From Kaistia geumhonensis (GTDB lineage Bacteria > Pseudomonadota > Alphaproteobacteria > Rhizobiales > Kaistiaceae), in contig NZ_JAUSWJ010000001.1 of assembly GCF_030815145.1 (NCBI RefSeq), positions 868,001 through 932,000 on the forward strand: 64,000 nucleotides of DNA. The letters are read 5' to 3'. The notes beneath the pieces were generated by a model, which worked only from the letters and a program-made list of their open reading frames with translations, ran no database searches and was not told where the DNA came from. This document shows, in pieces, positions 8,999 through 18,814 of this stretch. The position numbers and the translations under genes were made by a program. Position 1 is the first letter of the stretch. The number at the start of each line of letters is the position of its first letter.

Positions 8999-11085
8999 GC
9001 CGCTCTCCTCACCCAGACCTTGGTATCGTGCACCGCTGCGCCGCCGAAGGGCGCGACCGGATCGGCGCCGGTCAGCGTATTGATGCCGTTTCCGTCGGGG
9101 AAGGCCGTGTTGGGCCAGAGGCCTTCCGAGATCACGACGCCGCGCTTCAGCCCGTCGAAGAGCTTCAGATTGAGCGTCACCGCGCCGCGGCCATTGCCGA
9201 CGACGACCCTCTCGCCCTCGGCGAAGCCGAGCGCGGCGGCGTCTTCGGGATGGATCATCAGCTCCGGCCGACCCTCCTTCGAGACCGAGCCCGGCGTCTC
9301 GTTGAAGCTCGAATTGAGGAAGGAGCGAGCCGGCGACGTCGCGAGCCGGAAGGGATGCTCGACATCGGCGGCCTCAATGGCCTGCCAATGGTCCGGAAAC
9401 TCCGGCATCGTCGCATGCGGCCCGACGGCGCCGTAGTTCTCGTTGTCCACCGACGTCCAGTCGACACGGAAGTGATAGCGCCCGTCCGAATGGCCGAAGC
9501 CGTTCAGGAAATGCGCCTCCTCGAACGGCGTCTGGCAGTCGATCCAGCGCAGTGCCTCGAGACGCTCCAGCGTTCCCCAGCCTGAGGCGACGAGCATCTG
9601 GTCGATCAGCTCGCGTTCAGTCATCGCATAGGCGGGATGCTCGAGGCCGAGCCGGCGGGCGAGACCCGCGATGACCTGATGATTGGTGCGGCATTCGGAA
9701 GGCGGTTCGACCTGCTTGCCGCCGAACAGGAGATACTGGTGGCCGCCGCCCTTGTAGATGTCGTCATGCTCGAGGAACATCGTCGCTGGCAGGACAATGT
9801 CCGCCATGCGCGCCGTGTCGGTCATGATCTGCTCGTGGACCGCCACGAAGAGGTCGTCGCGCGCAAAGCCGCGCTTCACCAGCGTCTGATCCGGGCAGAC
9901 CGACACCGGGTTGGTGTTCTGCACGATCATGGCCGTGACCGGCGGCCCGCCCTTCAGCGCGTCGGGATCCCCGGCGAGGATCGGGCCGGTGCGTGACTGG
10001 TCAAGCTGGCGGATCGCCGGATCGACGAGGTCGAGCCCCTCGATGGCCGTCTTGTCGAGATGGAAGATGCCGCTGTTGGAATGGAACGCGCCGCCGCCCT
10101 CATACTGCCAGGCGCCGGTGACCGCCGGGATCGACAGCACGGCATGCATGGCGACGGCGCCGTTGCGCTGGCGCGAGAAGCCATAGCCGATGCGGAAGAA
10201 GGTCCTCTTCGTCGTGCCCACGAGCTGGGCGAAGGTCTCGATCTCCTCGACCGAAAGGCCGGTGATCGCGGCGGCCCAGTCCGGCGTGCGCGATGCCAGA
10301 TGCGCCTCCAGCGCCTCCGGCGCGTCGGTGTAGCGGGCAAGATAGGCGCGGTCGGCGAAACCGTCGCGGAAGAGCACATGCATCACCGCGCAGGCGAGCG
10401 CGCCGTCTGTGCCCGGCTTGAGGCAGAGCGCGAGATCGGCCTGCTTCATCGTCTCGTTCTGATAGATGTCGATGGCGACGATCTTCGCGCCGCGTTCCTT
10501 GCGGGCGCGGATGGCGTGGGTCATGACATTGACCTGCGTCGCCACCGCGTTGGTGCCCCAGAGCACGACGCAGTCGGACTTCGCCATCTCGCGCGGATCG
10601 GAACCGGCGATCGCGCCCGCGCCGGCGATATAGCCGGTCCAGGCCATGTTGGTGCAGATCGTGCCGTAGAAGCCGGAATAGCGCTTCTGGTGGCGGAGGC
10701 GGTTGATGCCGTCGCGCTGCACGAGGCCCATGGTGCCGGCATAGTAATAGGGCCAGACCGTCTCGCTGCCGAGCCGCGCCTCCGCCTTCACGAAGGCCTC
10801 GGCGATCTCGTCGAGCGCATCCTCCCAGCCGACGGCCTGCCAGTCGCCACTGCCTTTTTCGCCTTTCCGGCGAAGGGGTTGCGTCAATCGGTTCGGATTG
10901 TGAATCCGCTCGGCATAACGCGCGACCTTGGCGCAGATGACCCCGGCCGTGTAGTCGTTGTCCTTCGCCCCGCGCACGCGCCCGATCCGCCGCCCGTCGA
11001 TGATCTCGACATCGAGCGCACAGGTCGACGGACAATCATGCGGACAGGCCGAATGGCCGATGCGGAGCGGCACGTGCTGGTTCAT
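8995..11085 (-). CDS. Molybdopterin-dependent oxidoreductase
   Basis: A 696-residue DMSO-reductase superfamily enzyme. The N-terminus has an iron-sulfur motif with Cys14, Cys18 and Cys22 in ACPHDCPSTC and a fourth cysteine in GVICAK, expected to hold a [4Fe-4S] cluster. The molybdopterin domain follows, and the C-terminal ~120 residues form the dinucleotide-binding domain, including NSSFNETPGS. I see no twin-arginine signal, so the enzyme is probably cytosolic. The ATG at 11085 places the cluster motif at the normal distance from the start; a longer frame to 11199 has no support. It is coupled to the downstream SDR. The substrate is unknown. Confidence 0.87.
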   Translation of the reverse strand: MNQHVPLRIGHSACPHDCPSTCALDVEIIDGRRIGRVRGAKDNDYTAGVICAKVARYAERIHNPNRLTQPLRRKGEKGSGDWQAVGWEDALDEIAEAFVKAEARLGSETVWPYYYAGTMGLVQRDGINRLRHQKRYSGFYGTICTNMAWTGYIAGAGAIAGSDPREMAKSDCVVLWGTNAVATQVNVMTHAIRARKERGAKIVAIDIYQNETMKQADLALCLKPGTDGALACAVMHVLFRDGFADRAYLARYTDAPEALEAHLASRTPDWAAAITGLSVEEIETFAQLVGTTKRTFFRIGYGFSRQRNGAVAMHAVLSIPAVTGAWQYEGGGAFHSNSGIFHLDKTAIEGLDLVDPAIRQLDQSRTGPILAGDPDALKGGPPVTAMIVQNTNPVSVCPDQTLVKRGFARDDLFVAVHEQIMTDTARMADIVLPATMFLEHDDIYKGGGHQYLLFGGKQVEPPSECRTNHQVIAGLARRLGLEHPAYAMTERELIDQMLVASGWGTLERLEALRWIDCQTPFEEAHFLNGFGHSDGRYHFRVDWTSVDNENYGAVGPHATMPEFPDHWQAIEAADVEHPFRLATSPARSFLNSSFNETPGSVSKEGRPELMIHPEDAAALGFAEGERVVVGNGRGAVTLNLKLFDGLKRGVVISEGLWPNTAFPDGNGINTLTGADPVAPFGGAAVHDTKVWVRRAA

Positions 11086-11201
11086 GGAGGTCCTTTTCCG
11101 GCTTCCCGCGTTTATGCCGCGCCGCCGAAGCCCTGTCGAGGGAAGCCCGAACGGGATCGGCGCTCTGGCGCCCGCCGGGCGGGGGCGGTAAGCAGGCACT
11201 C

Positions 11202-12068
11202 ATGAACTATCGCCACGCCTATCACGCCGGAAACTTCGCCGATGTCGTCAAGCATGCGGTGCTTGCGCTGCTCATCGAGCGGCTGAAGGGGAAGGACAAG
11301 GGATTCCGCGTCATCGATACCCATGCGGGGATCGGGCTCTATGACCTTCAGGGGCCGCTGGCCGGCAAGACCGAGGAGTGGAAGCGCGGCATCGGCCGGC
11401 TGGTAAATGCCGATCTCTCGCCGGTGAAGATGCCGGCCAAGCTATCCGAGGTGCTGGCGCCCTATCTCGCGGCGCTGCGCGCTGCCAATCCCGAGGGGCG
11501 GCTTCGCTATTATCCCGGCTCGCCGGTGCTGGCGCGGCTGCTGCTGCGGCCGGTCGACCGGCTGACCGCGGTCGAGCTCCACCCCGACGATGCGCGGCAG
11601 CTGATGGCACGCTTCGCCGGCGACATCCAGGTCAAGGCGATCGAACTCGACGGATGGCTGGCGCTCGGCTCCTTCGTGCCGCCCAAGGAGCGGCGCGGAC
11701 TGGTCCTCGTCGACCCGCCCTATGAGGAACAGAACGAGTTCCGCACCCTAGCCGAGGGCTTCATCAAGGCCTGGCAGCGCTGGCCGACTGGCGTCTACGC
11801 GCTCTGGTACCCGGTCAAGGACATCGGAGCGGTGAAGAACTTCCACAAGCGCCTCGCCGAGAGCGGCATCCCGCGGCTGCTCGCCGCCGAACTCTGGGTG
11901 CGCGAGCGCGCGACTCCCGACAGCTTCAACGGCACCGGCCTCGTCATCTGCAACCCGCCCTGGAAGCTCGACGCGGCGCTGGAAACGCTGCTCACCGGCC
12001 TCGTCCCGCTGCTCGGCGAGGACGAGGCGGCCGGCCGGCGCTCGTGGTGGATCCGCGGCGAGGAATAA
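11202..12068 (+). CDS. rlmJ: 23S rRNA (adenine(2030)-N6)-methyltransferase
   Basis: SAM-dependent enzyme that methylates A2030 of 23S rRNA. The 288-residue protein begins with the diagnostic MNYRHAYHAGNFADVVKH and carries the N6-adenine methyltransferase motif DPPY at 171-174. The segment DTHAGIGLYD is the SAM-binding loop. It is divergent from the molybdopterin enzyme across a 116-base gap and convergent with the next gene, 18 bases apart. It seems to be a single-gene unit. Confidence 0.95.
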   Translation: MNYRHAYHAGNFADVVKHAVLALLIERLKGKDKGFRVIDTHAGIGLYDLQGPLAGKTEEWKRGIGRLVNADLSPVKMPAKLSEVLAPYLAALRAANPEGRLRYYPGSPVLARLLLRPVDRLTAVELHPDDARQLMARFAGDIQVKAIELDGWLALGSFVPPKERRGLVLVDPPYEEQNEFRTLAEGFIKAWQRWPTGVYALWYPVKDIGAVKNFHKRLAESGIPRLLAAELWVRERATPDSFNGTGLVICNPPWKLDAALETLLTGLVPLLGEDEAAGRRSWWIRGEE

Positions 12069-12086
12069 GGCCTCCCGGAGCCGGCG

Positions 12087-13061
12087 CTAGAATCCCCGTG
12101 TTCCTGGGGCGTCGAAATCGAGCAGCGGGCCGAGCGGCACGATGCCGGTCGGATTGATCATCAGGTGGCTCTCGTAATAGTGGCCCTTGATATGGGCGAA
12201 ATCGACCGTCTCGCGGATGCCCGGCACCTGGTAAAGCTCGCGCGTATAGGACCAGAGCGCGGGATAGTCCGAGAGGCGGCGGATGTTGCACTTGAAGTGC
12301 CCGACATAGACCGGATCGAAGCGCAGCAACGTCGTCCACAGCCGCCAGTCGGCTTCGGTCTGACGGTCGCCCGCGAGCCAGCGCTGGCGTGACAGGATGC
12401 CCTCCAGCCAGTCGAGGCTCTCGAAGAGCGGCACCACCGCCTCTTCATAGGCGGCCTGGGTGGTCGCGAAGCCTGCCCTGTAGACCCCGTTGTTGACGGT
12501 GTCGTAGATGCGCTTGTTGAGCGCGTCGATCTCGACGTGGAGATCTGCCGGATAGTAGTCGCCTTCTCTCGCCCCGACACCGTCGAAGGCGGTGTTCAGC
12601 ATGCGGATGATCTCGGCGGATTCGTTCGAGACGATGGTCCTCCGCTCCCGATCCCAAAGCACCGGCACGGTGACACGGCCGGAATAGGTCGGGTCCGCGA
12701 GCGTATAGACCTGATGCAGGAATTCCTTGCCGTTGACGAGATCCCCGGTGACGCCGGGGCCTGGCTCGAAGGTCCAGCCGTTCTCCAGCATGCGCCAGTG
12801 AACGACCGAATAGTCGATGATGCCCTCGAGACCCTTCAGGGCCCGGAAGATCATCGTGCGATGCGCCCAGGGACAGGCGCGCGCGATATAGAGGTGGTAT
12901 CGCCCCGGCTCGGCCTTGAAGCCGCCCTCGCCGGTCGGGCCGGCGCTGCCATCCGCCGTCACCCAGTTGCGGAACCCCGCGGTGGAGCGGACGAAGCGGC
13001 CGCCGCTCTTGGACGTGTCATACCATTGGTCGCGCCACACGCCGTCGATCAGAAGTCCCAT
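12087..13061 (-). CDS. Glutathionyl-hydroquinone reductase (GST omega-like, Xi class)
   Basis: A 324-residue protein of the YqjG/Ecm4 family, which reduces glutathionyl-hydroquinones to free hydroquinones using glutathione. The catalytic CPWAH motif (Cys63) sits in the thioredoxin-like domain after IARA. The N-terminal region with FRNWV and the C-terminal all-helical domain with LRFDPVYVGHFKCN and YPALWSYTRELYQ are conserved in the family. The length matches the long Xi-class GSTs. It is convergent with rlmJ and probably stands alone. Its role is usually protection against quinones or recycling of glutathionylated aromatics. Confidence 0.92.
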   Translation of the reverse strand: MGLLIDGVWRDQWYDTSKSGGRFVRSTAGFRNWVTADGSAGPTGEGGFKAEPGRYHLYIARACPWAHRTMIFRALKGLEGIIDYSVVHWRMLENGWTFEPGPGVTGDLVNGKEFLHQVYTLADPTYSGRVTVPVLWDRERRTIVSNESAEIIRMLNTAFDGVGAREGDYYPADLHVEIDALNKRIYDTVNNGVYRAGFATTQAAYEEAVVPLFESLDWLEGILSRQRWLAGDRQTEADWRLWTTLLRFDPVYVGHFKCNIRRLSDYPALWSYTRELYQVPGIRETVDFAHIKGHYYESHLMINPTGIVPLGPLLDFDAPGTRGF

Positions 13062-13164
13062 CCGCCTGCTCCTTGGTTCCTGTCCCGATCATGTGCCGCC
13101 GTGGCGGAAATGTCGCCAGTCCCGATCGAGGCGACAGCACGTTCACCGATCGGTCGCGAGCGCC

Positions 13165-13193
13165 TTGACCCATGCCGCGCCCCGACGCATCGT
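13165..13193 (+). promoter_or_regulatory. Candidate promoter upstream of the secreted-protein/RNase T2 pair
   Basis: TTGACC at 13165-13170, part of CTTGAC, the preferred -35 of alphaproteobacteria, is followed after 17 bases by CATCGT (13188-13193). The -10 match is weak. The position, about 37 bases before the ATG at 13230, is suitable. Confidence 0.3.
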
Positions 13194-13229
13194 CGGACCG
13201 GTCTCAAGCCTCGCTCGGGAGTCGCCGCC

Positions 13230-13685
13230 ATGCTGCGCGCCGTCATCGCCCTCGCCCTTCTCGCCGCCGTCGGCGCCCCGGCCGCCATCGCGGGATCCCG
13301 TTCGCTCGACGATCCGAGCGTCACCGTCGGCTCATGGAGCCGCGGCAAGGTTCCGCTCTGCGACGAGCCGTCGGTGATCCGCCAGATCTCCAGCCGCTAC
13401 CACACGGCCAATGTGAAGACCTGGGGTAACGATCTCGCGATCGGTGCGGTTCATCGCATCGACCAGACGCGGTGGGAGCCGGCCAATCCGGGCCTGATCG
13501 ATCGCCGGTTCTGCCACGCGCGGGTCGAGCTTTCAAACGGGCACCCGGACGACCTCTACTACCTCATCGAGGAACGGCAGGGCGTCGCTTCGATCGGCTG
13601 GGGCGTCGAGTTCTGCTTCCCCAACCAGGATCCGTGGCGCGTCTATGACGGGTACTGCCGCACGGTCCGCGCCGCGGCGGAGTAA
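13230..13685 (+). CDS. Hypothetical secreted protein with four cysteines
   Basis: I do not recognise a named family. The 151-residue product has a clear signal peptide (residues 1-21, ending AIAG). The mature part has exactly four cysteines (44, 95, 129, 143) and is rich in aromatic residues (YYLIEE, IGWGVEFCF, DPWRVYDGYC), which suggests a small disulfide-bonded periplasmic or extracellular domain. The ATG at 13230 is chosen because it opens directly on the signal peptide. The next gene, 33 bases downstream on the same strand, encodes a secreted RNase T2, so the two probably share an operon and may act in the same compartment. Confidence 0.72.
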   Translation: MLRAVIALALLAAVGAPAAIAGSRSLDDPSVTVGSWSRGKVPLCDEPSVIRQISSRYHTANVKTWGNDLAIGAVHRIDQTRWEPANPGLIDRRFCHARVELSNGHPDDLYYLIEERQGVASIGWGVEFCFPNQDPWRVYDGYCRTVRAAAE

Positions 13686-13718
13686 GCGGCCCTCGTCGAG
13701 AAGCGCGGAGGCGCGCGC

Positions 13719-14360
13719 ATGCGCTGCGGGCTCGGGGCCCTGACCATCCTGTTCGGGCTTCTCGCCGGGCTGGTGACAGCCGCGGCCGAGGATCGTCCGG
13801 GCGATTTCGATTTCTACGTCCTGTCACTGTCCTGGTCGCCGACCTATTGCCTCGGCGAGGGCCGGACCGACCGCATCCAGTGCGGCGGGCGGCCCTATGC
13901 CTTCGTCGTGCACGGTCTCTGGCCACAATATGAGCGGGGCTATCCGAGCGATTGCTCGGTCGACGAGACCCGCGTGCCGCGCCGCACCGTCGACGCGATG
14001 CTCGACCTCATGCCGAGCCCTTCGCTTATCCGTCACGAGTGGCGCAAGCACGGGACCTGTTCCGGCCTCGACCAGACCGATTACTTCTCGCTCGTCCGCG
14101 CCGCGCGCGCCGCAGTCAACATCCCCACGGCCTTCGTCGATCTCGACGACCCGCTGACCGTCTCGCCGCAGGCCATCGAAACGGCCTTTCTCAAGGCGAA
14201 TCCCGGCCTGCCGCGCGACGGCTTCGCCGTCGTCTGCAACTCCCGCCGCCTCAGCGAGGTCCGCCTCTGCATGACGCGCGGTCTCGCCTTCCGCCCCTGC
14301 CCCGAGGTCGATCGCAATGCCTGCCGCCGGCCGAGCGTCGTGATGCCGCCGGTGCGCTGA
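13719..14360 (+). CDS. Secreted ribonuclease T2 family protein
   Basis: Broad-specificity endoribonuclease, exported to the periplasm or medium. The 213-residue protein has a signal peptide (1-23), then LSLSWSPTYC. The first conserved active-site block FVVHGLWPQYERG holds His65, and the second, HEWRKHGTC, holds Glu107 and His111, so both catalytic histidines and the acid are present. Several cysteines (44, 55, 79, 114 and others) are placed as in disulfide-linked T2 enzymes. Likely uses are scavenging of external RNA for phosphate or nucleosides. It follows the four-cysteine secreted protein. Confidence 0.92.
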   Translation: MRCGLGALTILFGLLAGLVTAAAEDRPGDFDFYVLSLSWSPTYCLGEGRTDRIQCGGRPYAFVVHGLWPQYERGYPSDCSVDETRVPRRTVDAMLDLMPSPSLIRHEWRKHGTCSGLDQTDYFSLVRAARAAVNIPTAFVDLDDPLTVSPQAIETAFLKANPGLPRDGFAVVCNSRRLSEVRLCMTRGLAFRPCPEVDRNACRRPSVVMPPVR

Positions 14361-14380
14361 TTATCGATACGGATCGCCCG

Positions 14381-14977
14381 ATGCTGACTCTCCGCTCCTC
14401 TCCCGCGTCGCCATTCGGCCGCAAGGTGAAGCTCGTCGCCTACCGTCTCGGGCTTATGGACCAGATCGAGATCGTCAATGCCGACACGACCGATCCTTCC
14501 GACACGCTGCGCGCGCAAAATCCGCTCGGCAAGATTCCCGCACTGATCCTGGAAGACGGTCAGGTGCTCTACGATTCGCGCGTGATCGTCGAATATCTCG
14601 ACCATATCGCGGGCGGCGGCGTCATTCCGGCCGATCCGGCCCTGCGCTTCCCGGCACTGACGATGCAGGCGCTGGCCGACGGCGTCATGGATGCCGCGCT
14701 TCTACAGGTCTACGAGAAGCGCTGGCGGGACGAAGGTCTTCGCAGCGAACGCTGGGCCTCACATCAGGCCGACAAGGTCGCGCGTGGCCTCGCCGCCTTC
14801 GAGGCGAGCGATCTTTCCGGGCCTCTCCATATCGGCCATATCGCGCTCGGCTGTGCGCTCGGCTATCTCGATCTGCGCTTCGGCACGGAGTGGCGCGACA
14901 CGAATCCGGCGCTCGCGACCTGGTTCGCGGAATTCTCGCATGAGCCCGGCTTCCTCGAAACGAAGCCCAAGGCCTGA
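14381..14977 (+). CDS. Glutathione S-transferase family protein
   Basis: A 198-residue GST. The thioredoxin-fold half starts MLTLRSSPASPFGRKVKL, with Ser10 at the usual catalytic position, then NPLGKIPALILEDG and the SR-type glutathione-binding segment DSRVIVEYL. The C-terminal helical half includes FGTEWRDTNPALATWF. The substrate is unknown. The ATG at 14381 is 20 bases after the RNase stop. The following phosphatase gene starts 55 bases downstream, so a loose operon is possible. Confidence 0.88.
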   Translation: MLTLRSSPASPFGRKVKLVAYRLGLMDQIEIVNADTTDPSDTLRAQNPLGKIPALILEDGQVLYDSRVIVEYLDHIAGGGVIPADPALRFPALTMQALADGVMDAALLQVYEKRWRDEGLRSERWASHQADKVARGLAAFEASDLSGPLHIGHIALGCALGYLDLRFGTEWRDTNPALATWFAEFSHEPGFLETKPKA

Positions 14978-15032
14978 CGCCGACACGGCGGCGAGAGCCC
15001 CCCGCAGAACAGAAGACTGGAAGGATTTCCCG

Positions 15033-15878
15033 ATGAGCTTTTCCGCGCGCGATGCGGCGACACTGGCGACTATCCTGGACGAAGCGGCGGCCGCCGAGAT
15101 CCTGCCGCGCTTCCGCCGACTCGCCGACGGCGCCGTGCGCGAGAAAACCTCGGCCGAAGATCTCGTCACCGATGCCGATGTCGCGGCGGAGAAGGCGATC
15201 ACGGCTGCGCTCGCGAAGGCCTTCCCCGGCGCGCTGGTGCTCGGCGAAGAGGCGGTCTCCGAGCATGGCGAGCAGCTTCTCGACGCGCTCGACGATGCCG
15301 ACCTCGCTTTCGTCATCGATCCGGTCGACGGCACGCGCAACTTCGCTTCGGGGCTGACGCTGTTCGGCGTCATGGCCGGCGTCGTCGCGAAGGGCGAGGT
15401 GGTGGGGGGCGTCATTCTCGACCCGATCGGCGGCGACTGGTCGGTGGCGCTCAGTGGCGAAGGCGCATGGACCGAGACGCGCGACGGCAGCCGCGTCGAT
15501 CTCAAGGTCGCGAAGCCGAAGCCGGTCGACGAGATGGTCGGCTTCTGCGCGTGGTGGCTGCTGGACGAACCGCTGCGTTCGCAGCTGGCGGCCAATTGCG
15601 CCAGCGTCGCTGCGGTCGCCAATTATCGCTGCGCGGCGCACGAATATCGGCTCATCGCCGGCGGCCACGCGCATTTCTCCTGCTTCAGCAAGCTGATGGT
15701 CTGGGACCACGCCGCCGGGTGGCTGCTGCATCGCGAGGCCGGCGGCTATTCGCGCCGATATGACGGCAGCGCGTATTCGCCGCTGCACCGCTCCGGCGGC
15801 CTGCTCTGCACGCCCGACGAGGAAAGCTGGAACGCGCTGCACGCGGCGCTGTTCAGGGGAACAGCCTACGCGCGCTGA
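15033..15878 (+). CDS. Inositol monophosphatase family protein
   Basis: A 281-residue Mg2+-dependent phosphatase of the IMPase/CysQ fold. Metal ligands are visible in EDLVTDAD (42-49), LGEEA (Glu72/Glu73) and the signature DPVDGTRNF (96-104); the late WDHAAG motif (about residues 225-230) supplies the last aspartate. The family acts on inositol-1-phosphate, histidinol phosphate, PAP or fructose-1,6-bisphosphate. The sequence does not identify the substrate. The ATG at 15033 follows an AAGGA element (15020-15024) at a workable distance. Confidence 0.85.
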   Translation: MSFSARDAATLATILDEAAAAEILPRFRRLADGAVREKTSAEDLVTDADVAAEKAITAALAKAFPGALVLGEEAVSEHGEQLLDALDDADLAFVIDPVDGTRNFASGLTLFGVMAGVVAKGEVVGGVILDPIGGDWSVALSGEGAWTETRDGSRVDLKVAKPKPVDEMVGFCAWWLLDEPLRSQLAANCASVAAVANYRCAAHEYRLIAGGHAHFSCFSKLMVWDHAAGWLLHREAGGYSRRYDGSAYSPLHRSGGLLCTPDEESWNALHAALFRGTAYAR

Positions 15879-15965
15879 CCGCCGGTCCCTGCGTCGCGCG
15901 ACAAGGGTTACCGAACGCATCCCGCCGCCCTATGTTCCGCTTCCGGCGACAGAGAGGTATCGGGC

Positions 15966-16730
15966 ATGTCGAATGAGAGGCGCGTCGCGCTGGTGACCGG
16001 CGCGGCCCGGCGGATCGGGCGTGCCATCGCCGAGGATCTGGCGGCGGCCGGGTTCGGTGTCGCCATCCACTGCAATCGCTCGCGAGACGATGCGGATGCG
16101 CTGGCGAAGGCGATCCGCGGCAAGGGCGGGCGCGCCGCGGTGATCGTGGCCGATCTCTCCAATCTTTCCGGCGTGCCGGCCATCGTGACCGAGGCAGCGA
16201 AGGCGCTCGGTGCGCCGACGCTTCTCGTCAACAACGCTTCGATGTTCGAGGCCGACGGCATCGGCGCCTTCGACGCCGCTCTGTTCCAGCGCCAGCTCGC
16301 CGTCAATCTCACCGCGCCGGTGCTACTCGCCGATGCGTTCGCAGCGGCGCTGCCGGAAAACGAGCAGGGCCTCGTCGTCAACATCGTCGACCAGCGCGCG
16401 TGGAAGCCCACGCCTTTCTACATGTCCTACCAGCTTTCGAAGTCCGGCCTGCTGACCGCGACGCGCACGTTGGCGCAGGCGCTGGCGCCGCGCATTCGAG
16501 TCAATGCCATCGGACCAGGACCGACCATAGCCTCGGTGCGACAGGACGCCGAGGATTTCCGCCGCCAGGCCGAGGCGGTGCCGCTTCGCCATGGTCCCGA
16601 GCTGTCGGAATTCGGCCGGACCATCACCTATCTCTACGAGACGCGCTCGATCACCGGCCAGATGATCGCGCTCGATGGCGGCCAGCATCTTGCCTGGGAG
16701 ACACCGGACGTCGTAGGGATCAAAGAGTGA
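15966..16730 (+). CDS. SDR family oxidoreductase, pteridine-reductase/FolM-like
   Basis: A 254-residue SDR whose nucleotide-binding loop is [12 protein letters not shown], the TGxxxRIG variant seen in PTR1/FolM pteridine reductases rather than TGxxxGIG. The residue usually occupied by the catalytic serine is aspartate (NIVDQRAW), again as in PTR1, and the YQLSK tyrosine-lysine pair is intact. This suggests reduction of dihydropterins or a related substrate with NADPH. Its stop overlaps the GTG start of uvrC, so the two are translationally coupled. Confidence 0.82.
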   Translation: MSNERRVALVTGAARRIGRAIAEDLAAAGFGVAIHCNRSRDDADALAKAIRGKGGRAAVIVADLSNLSGVPAIVTEAAKALGAPTLLVNNASMFEADGIGAFDAALFQRQLAVNLTAPVLLADAFAAALPENEQGLVVNIVDQRAWKPTPFYMSYQLSKSGLLTATRTLAQALAPRIRVNAIGPGPTIASVRQDAEDFRRQAEAVPLRHGPELSEFGRTITYLYETRSITGQMIALDGGQHLAWETPDVVGIKE

Positions 16731-18805
16731 ACAAGTTGCCTGCCCCGAACGACCCGCGGAAGCCGCCTGCCGACGCCGACGACGAGAACGCGCTGCCCGA
16801 GGGCGCGCTGCTCGAAGGCGTCACGATGGAGGAGGAGGAGCCGGTCGCCCCCGTGGAGGCGGACGCCGCCTCCGACGAGGCGGGCGCCGTCGAAGCCATG
16901 GTGCCCTTCGAGGCGGGCGGCGAACTAACGCCGCGTGGCCAGGGAGCGGCGGTGATCGCCGACTTCGTCAAGCGCCTGCCCAATGCGCCGGGCGTCTATC
17001 GCATGTTCGATGCGAACGGCGCGGTGCTCTATGTCGGCAAGGCCCGCAATCTCAAGAAGCGCGTCACCAGCTACACCCGCATCGGCCTGCAGTCGAACCG
17101 GATCATCCGCATGATCCAGCAGACCGCCACGATGGAATTCGTCACGACGCGTACCGAGACCGAGGCGCTGCTGCTCGAGGCGAATCTCATCAAGCGCCTG
17201 CGCCCGCGCTTCAACGTGCTGCTGCGCGACGACAAGTCGTTTCCCTATATCCTGATCACCGATCACGAGGCGCCCCAGCTCGTGAAGCATCGCGGCGCGC
17301 GCACGCGCAAGGGCGAGTATTTCGGACCCTTCGCTTCGGCGGGCGCCGTCGGCAACACGGTTACGGCGATGCAGCGCGCCTTCCTGATCCGCACCTGCAC
17401 CGACAGCGTCTACGAGGCACGCACGCGGCCTTGCCTTCTCTTCCAGATCAAGCGCTGCAGCGGCCCCTGCACGCGCGAGATCGCACTGGAGGACTACGCC
17501 GAGCTGGTGCGCGAGGCGAAGGGGTTCCTGTCCGGAAAATCCTCGGCGATCCGGACCGAACTCGCCGAGGCGATGACCGCGGCCAGCGCCGACCTCGATT
17601 TCGAGCGAGCGGCGATCTATCGCGACCGCCTGGCCGCGCTCAGCCATGTCCAGTCCTATCAGGGCATCAATCCGCAGGGCGTCGAGGAGGCCGACGTCGT
17701 CGCCGTCCATCAGGAGGGCGGGCAGAGCTGCGTCCAGGTCTTCTTCTTCCGCACCGGCCAGAACTGGGGCAACCACGCCTTCTATCCGCGCGCCGACAAA
17801 TCGCTCGGCCCGGGCGAGGTGCTGTCGGCCTTCCTGGCCCAGTTCTACGAGGACAAGCCCTGTCCGCGCCTGATCCTGATCAGCCACGAGATCGAGGAGA
17901 CGGAGCTTCTGGCCGAGGCGCTCGCCGAGCATGCCGGCCACAAGGTCGAGATCGCGGTGCCCAAGCGCGGCGAGAAGAAGGACCTCGTCGATCATGCGCT
18001 CGCCAATGCGCGCGAGGCGCTCGGCCGCAACCTCGCCGAGACGTCAAGCCAGGCGCGGCTGCTGGAAGGCGTCGGCACGACCTTCGGGCTCGAGTCGCCG
18101 CCGCGCCGGATCGAGGTCTACGACAACAGCCACATCATGGGCACGAACGCCGTCGGCGCCATGATCGTCGCGGGCCCGCGCGGCTTCGTGAAGAACCAGT
18201 ACCGCAAGTTCAATATCCGCTCGGAGGAGATCACTCCGGGCGACGATTTCGGGATGATGCGGGAGGTGCTGACGCGTCGCTTCTCGCGGCTCGTGAAGGA
18301 GCATGGCAGCCGCGAAGCCGCGCCGCGCGACGAGGACGGGTTCGGGCCATGGCCGGACCTCGTCTTCATCGACGGCGGCCAGGGCCAGCTTTCGGCTGCG
18401 AAGGGCATCCTCGACGAACTCGGCCTCACCGAGCAGGTGCCGCTGGTCGGCATCGCCAAGGGTCCGGACCGCGACGCCGGGCGCGAGACCTTCTTCGTCC
18501 CCGACCGCGAACCGTTCATGATGCAACCCCGCGATCCGGTGCTCTATTTCGTGCAACGGATGCGCGACGAGGCGCATCGCTTCGTCATCGGCTCGCACCG
18601 CGCCAAGCGAAAGGCGGCCTTCACCGCCAATCCGCTGGACGAGATCGGCGGCATCGGCCCGACCCGCAAGCGCGCCCTCCTCGCCCATTTCGGCACCGCC
18701 AAGGCGGTCAGCCGCGCCAGCGTCCCCGATCTGCTCGCCGTCCCCGGCGTCTCGGCACAGATGGCGCAGACCATCTATGATTTCTTCCACGACCGGGGCG
18801 AGTGA
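16727..18805 (+). CDS. uvrC: Excinuclease ABC subunit C
   Basis: Makes both incisions in nucleotide excision repair after UvrAB loading. With the GTG at 16727 (overlapping the preceding stop as GTGA) it has 692 residues. An acidic, low-complexity N-terminal extension of about 75 residues is followed by the GIY-YIG nuclease (from [11 protein letters not shown] near residue 83, with [13 protein letters not shown]). Then come the UVR motif ([17 protein letters not shown], near 290), the RNase-H-like 5' nuclease domain ([11 protein letters not shown], near 460), and C-terminal helix-hairpin-helix repeats. The N-terminal extension is common in Hyphomicrobiales; the first ATG inside it would also leave all domains intact. 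Confidence 0.95.
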   Translation: MNKLPAPNDPRKPPADADDENALPEGALLEGVTMEEEEPVAPVEADAASDEAGAVEAMVPFEAGGELTPRGQGAAVIADFVKRLPNAPGVYRMFDANGAVLYVGKARNLKKRVTSYTRIGLQSNRIIRMIQQTATMEFVTTRTETEALLLEANLIKRLRPRFNVLLRDDKSFPYILITDHEAPQLVKHRGARTRKGEYFGPFASAGAVGNTVTAMQRAFLIRTCTDSVYEARTRPCLLFQIKRCSGPCTREIALEDYAELVREAKGFLSGKSSAIRTELAEAMTAASADLDFERAAIYRDRLAALSHVQSYQGINPQGVEEADVVAVHQEGGQSCVQVFFFRTGQNWGNHAFYPRADKSLGPGEVLSAFLAQFYEDKPCPRLILISHEIEETELLAEALAEHAGHKVEIAVPKRGEKKDLVDHALANAREALGRNLAETSSQARLLEGVGTTFGLESPPRRIEVYDNSHIMGTNAVGAMIVAGPRGFVKNQYRKFNIRSEEITPGDDFGMMREVLTRRFSRLVKEHGSREAAPRDEDGFGPWPDLVFIDGGQGQLSAAKGILDELGLTEQVPLVGIAKGPDRDAGRETFFVPDREPFMMQPRDPVLYFVQRMRDEAHRFVIGSHRAKRKAAFTANPLDEIGGIGPTRKRALLAHFGTAKAVSRASVPDLLAVPGVSAQMAQTIYDFFHDRGE

Positions 18806-18814
18806 ACGGGCCGC

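Noticed and set aside
7796-9436. A 546-codon plus-strand frame crossing purN, the SDR and the molybdoenzyme
   Set aside because: It shadows three well-supported genes in other frames and is compositionally a shadow.
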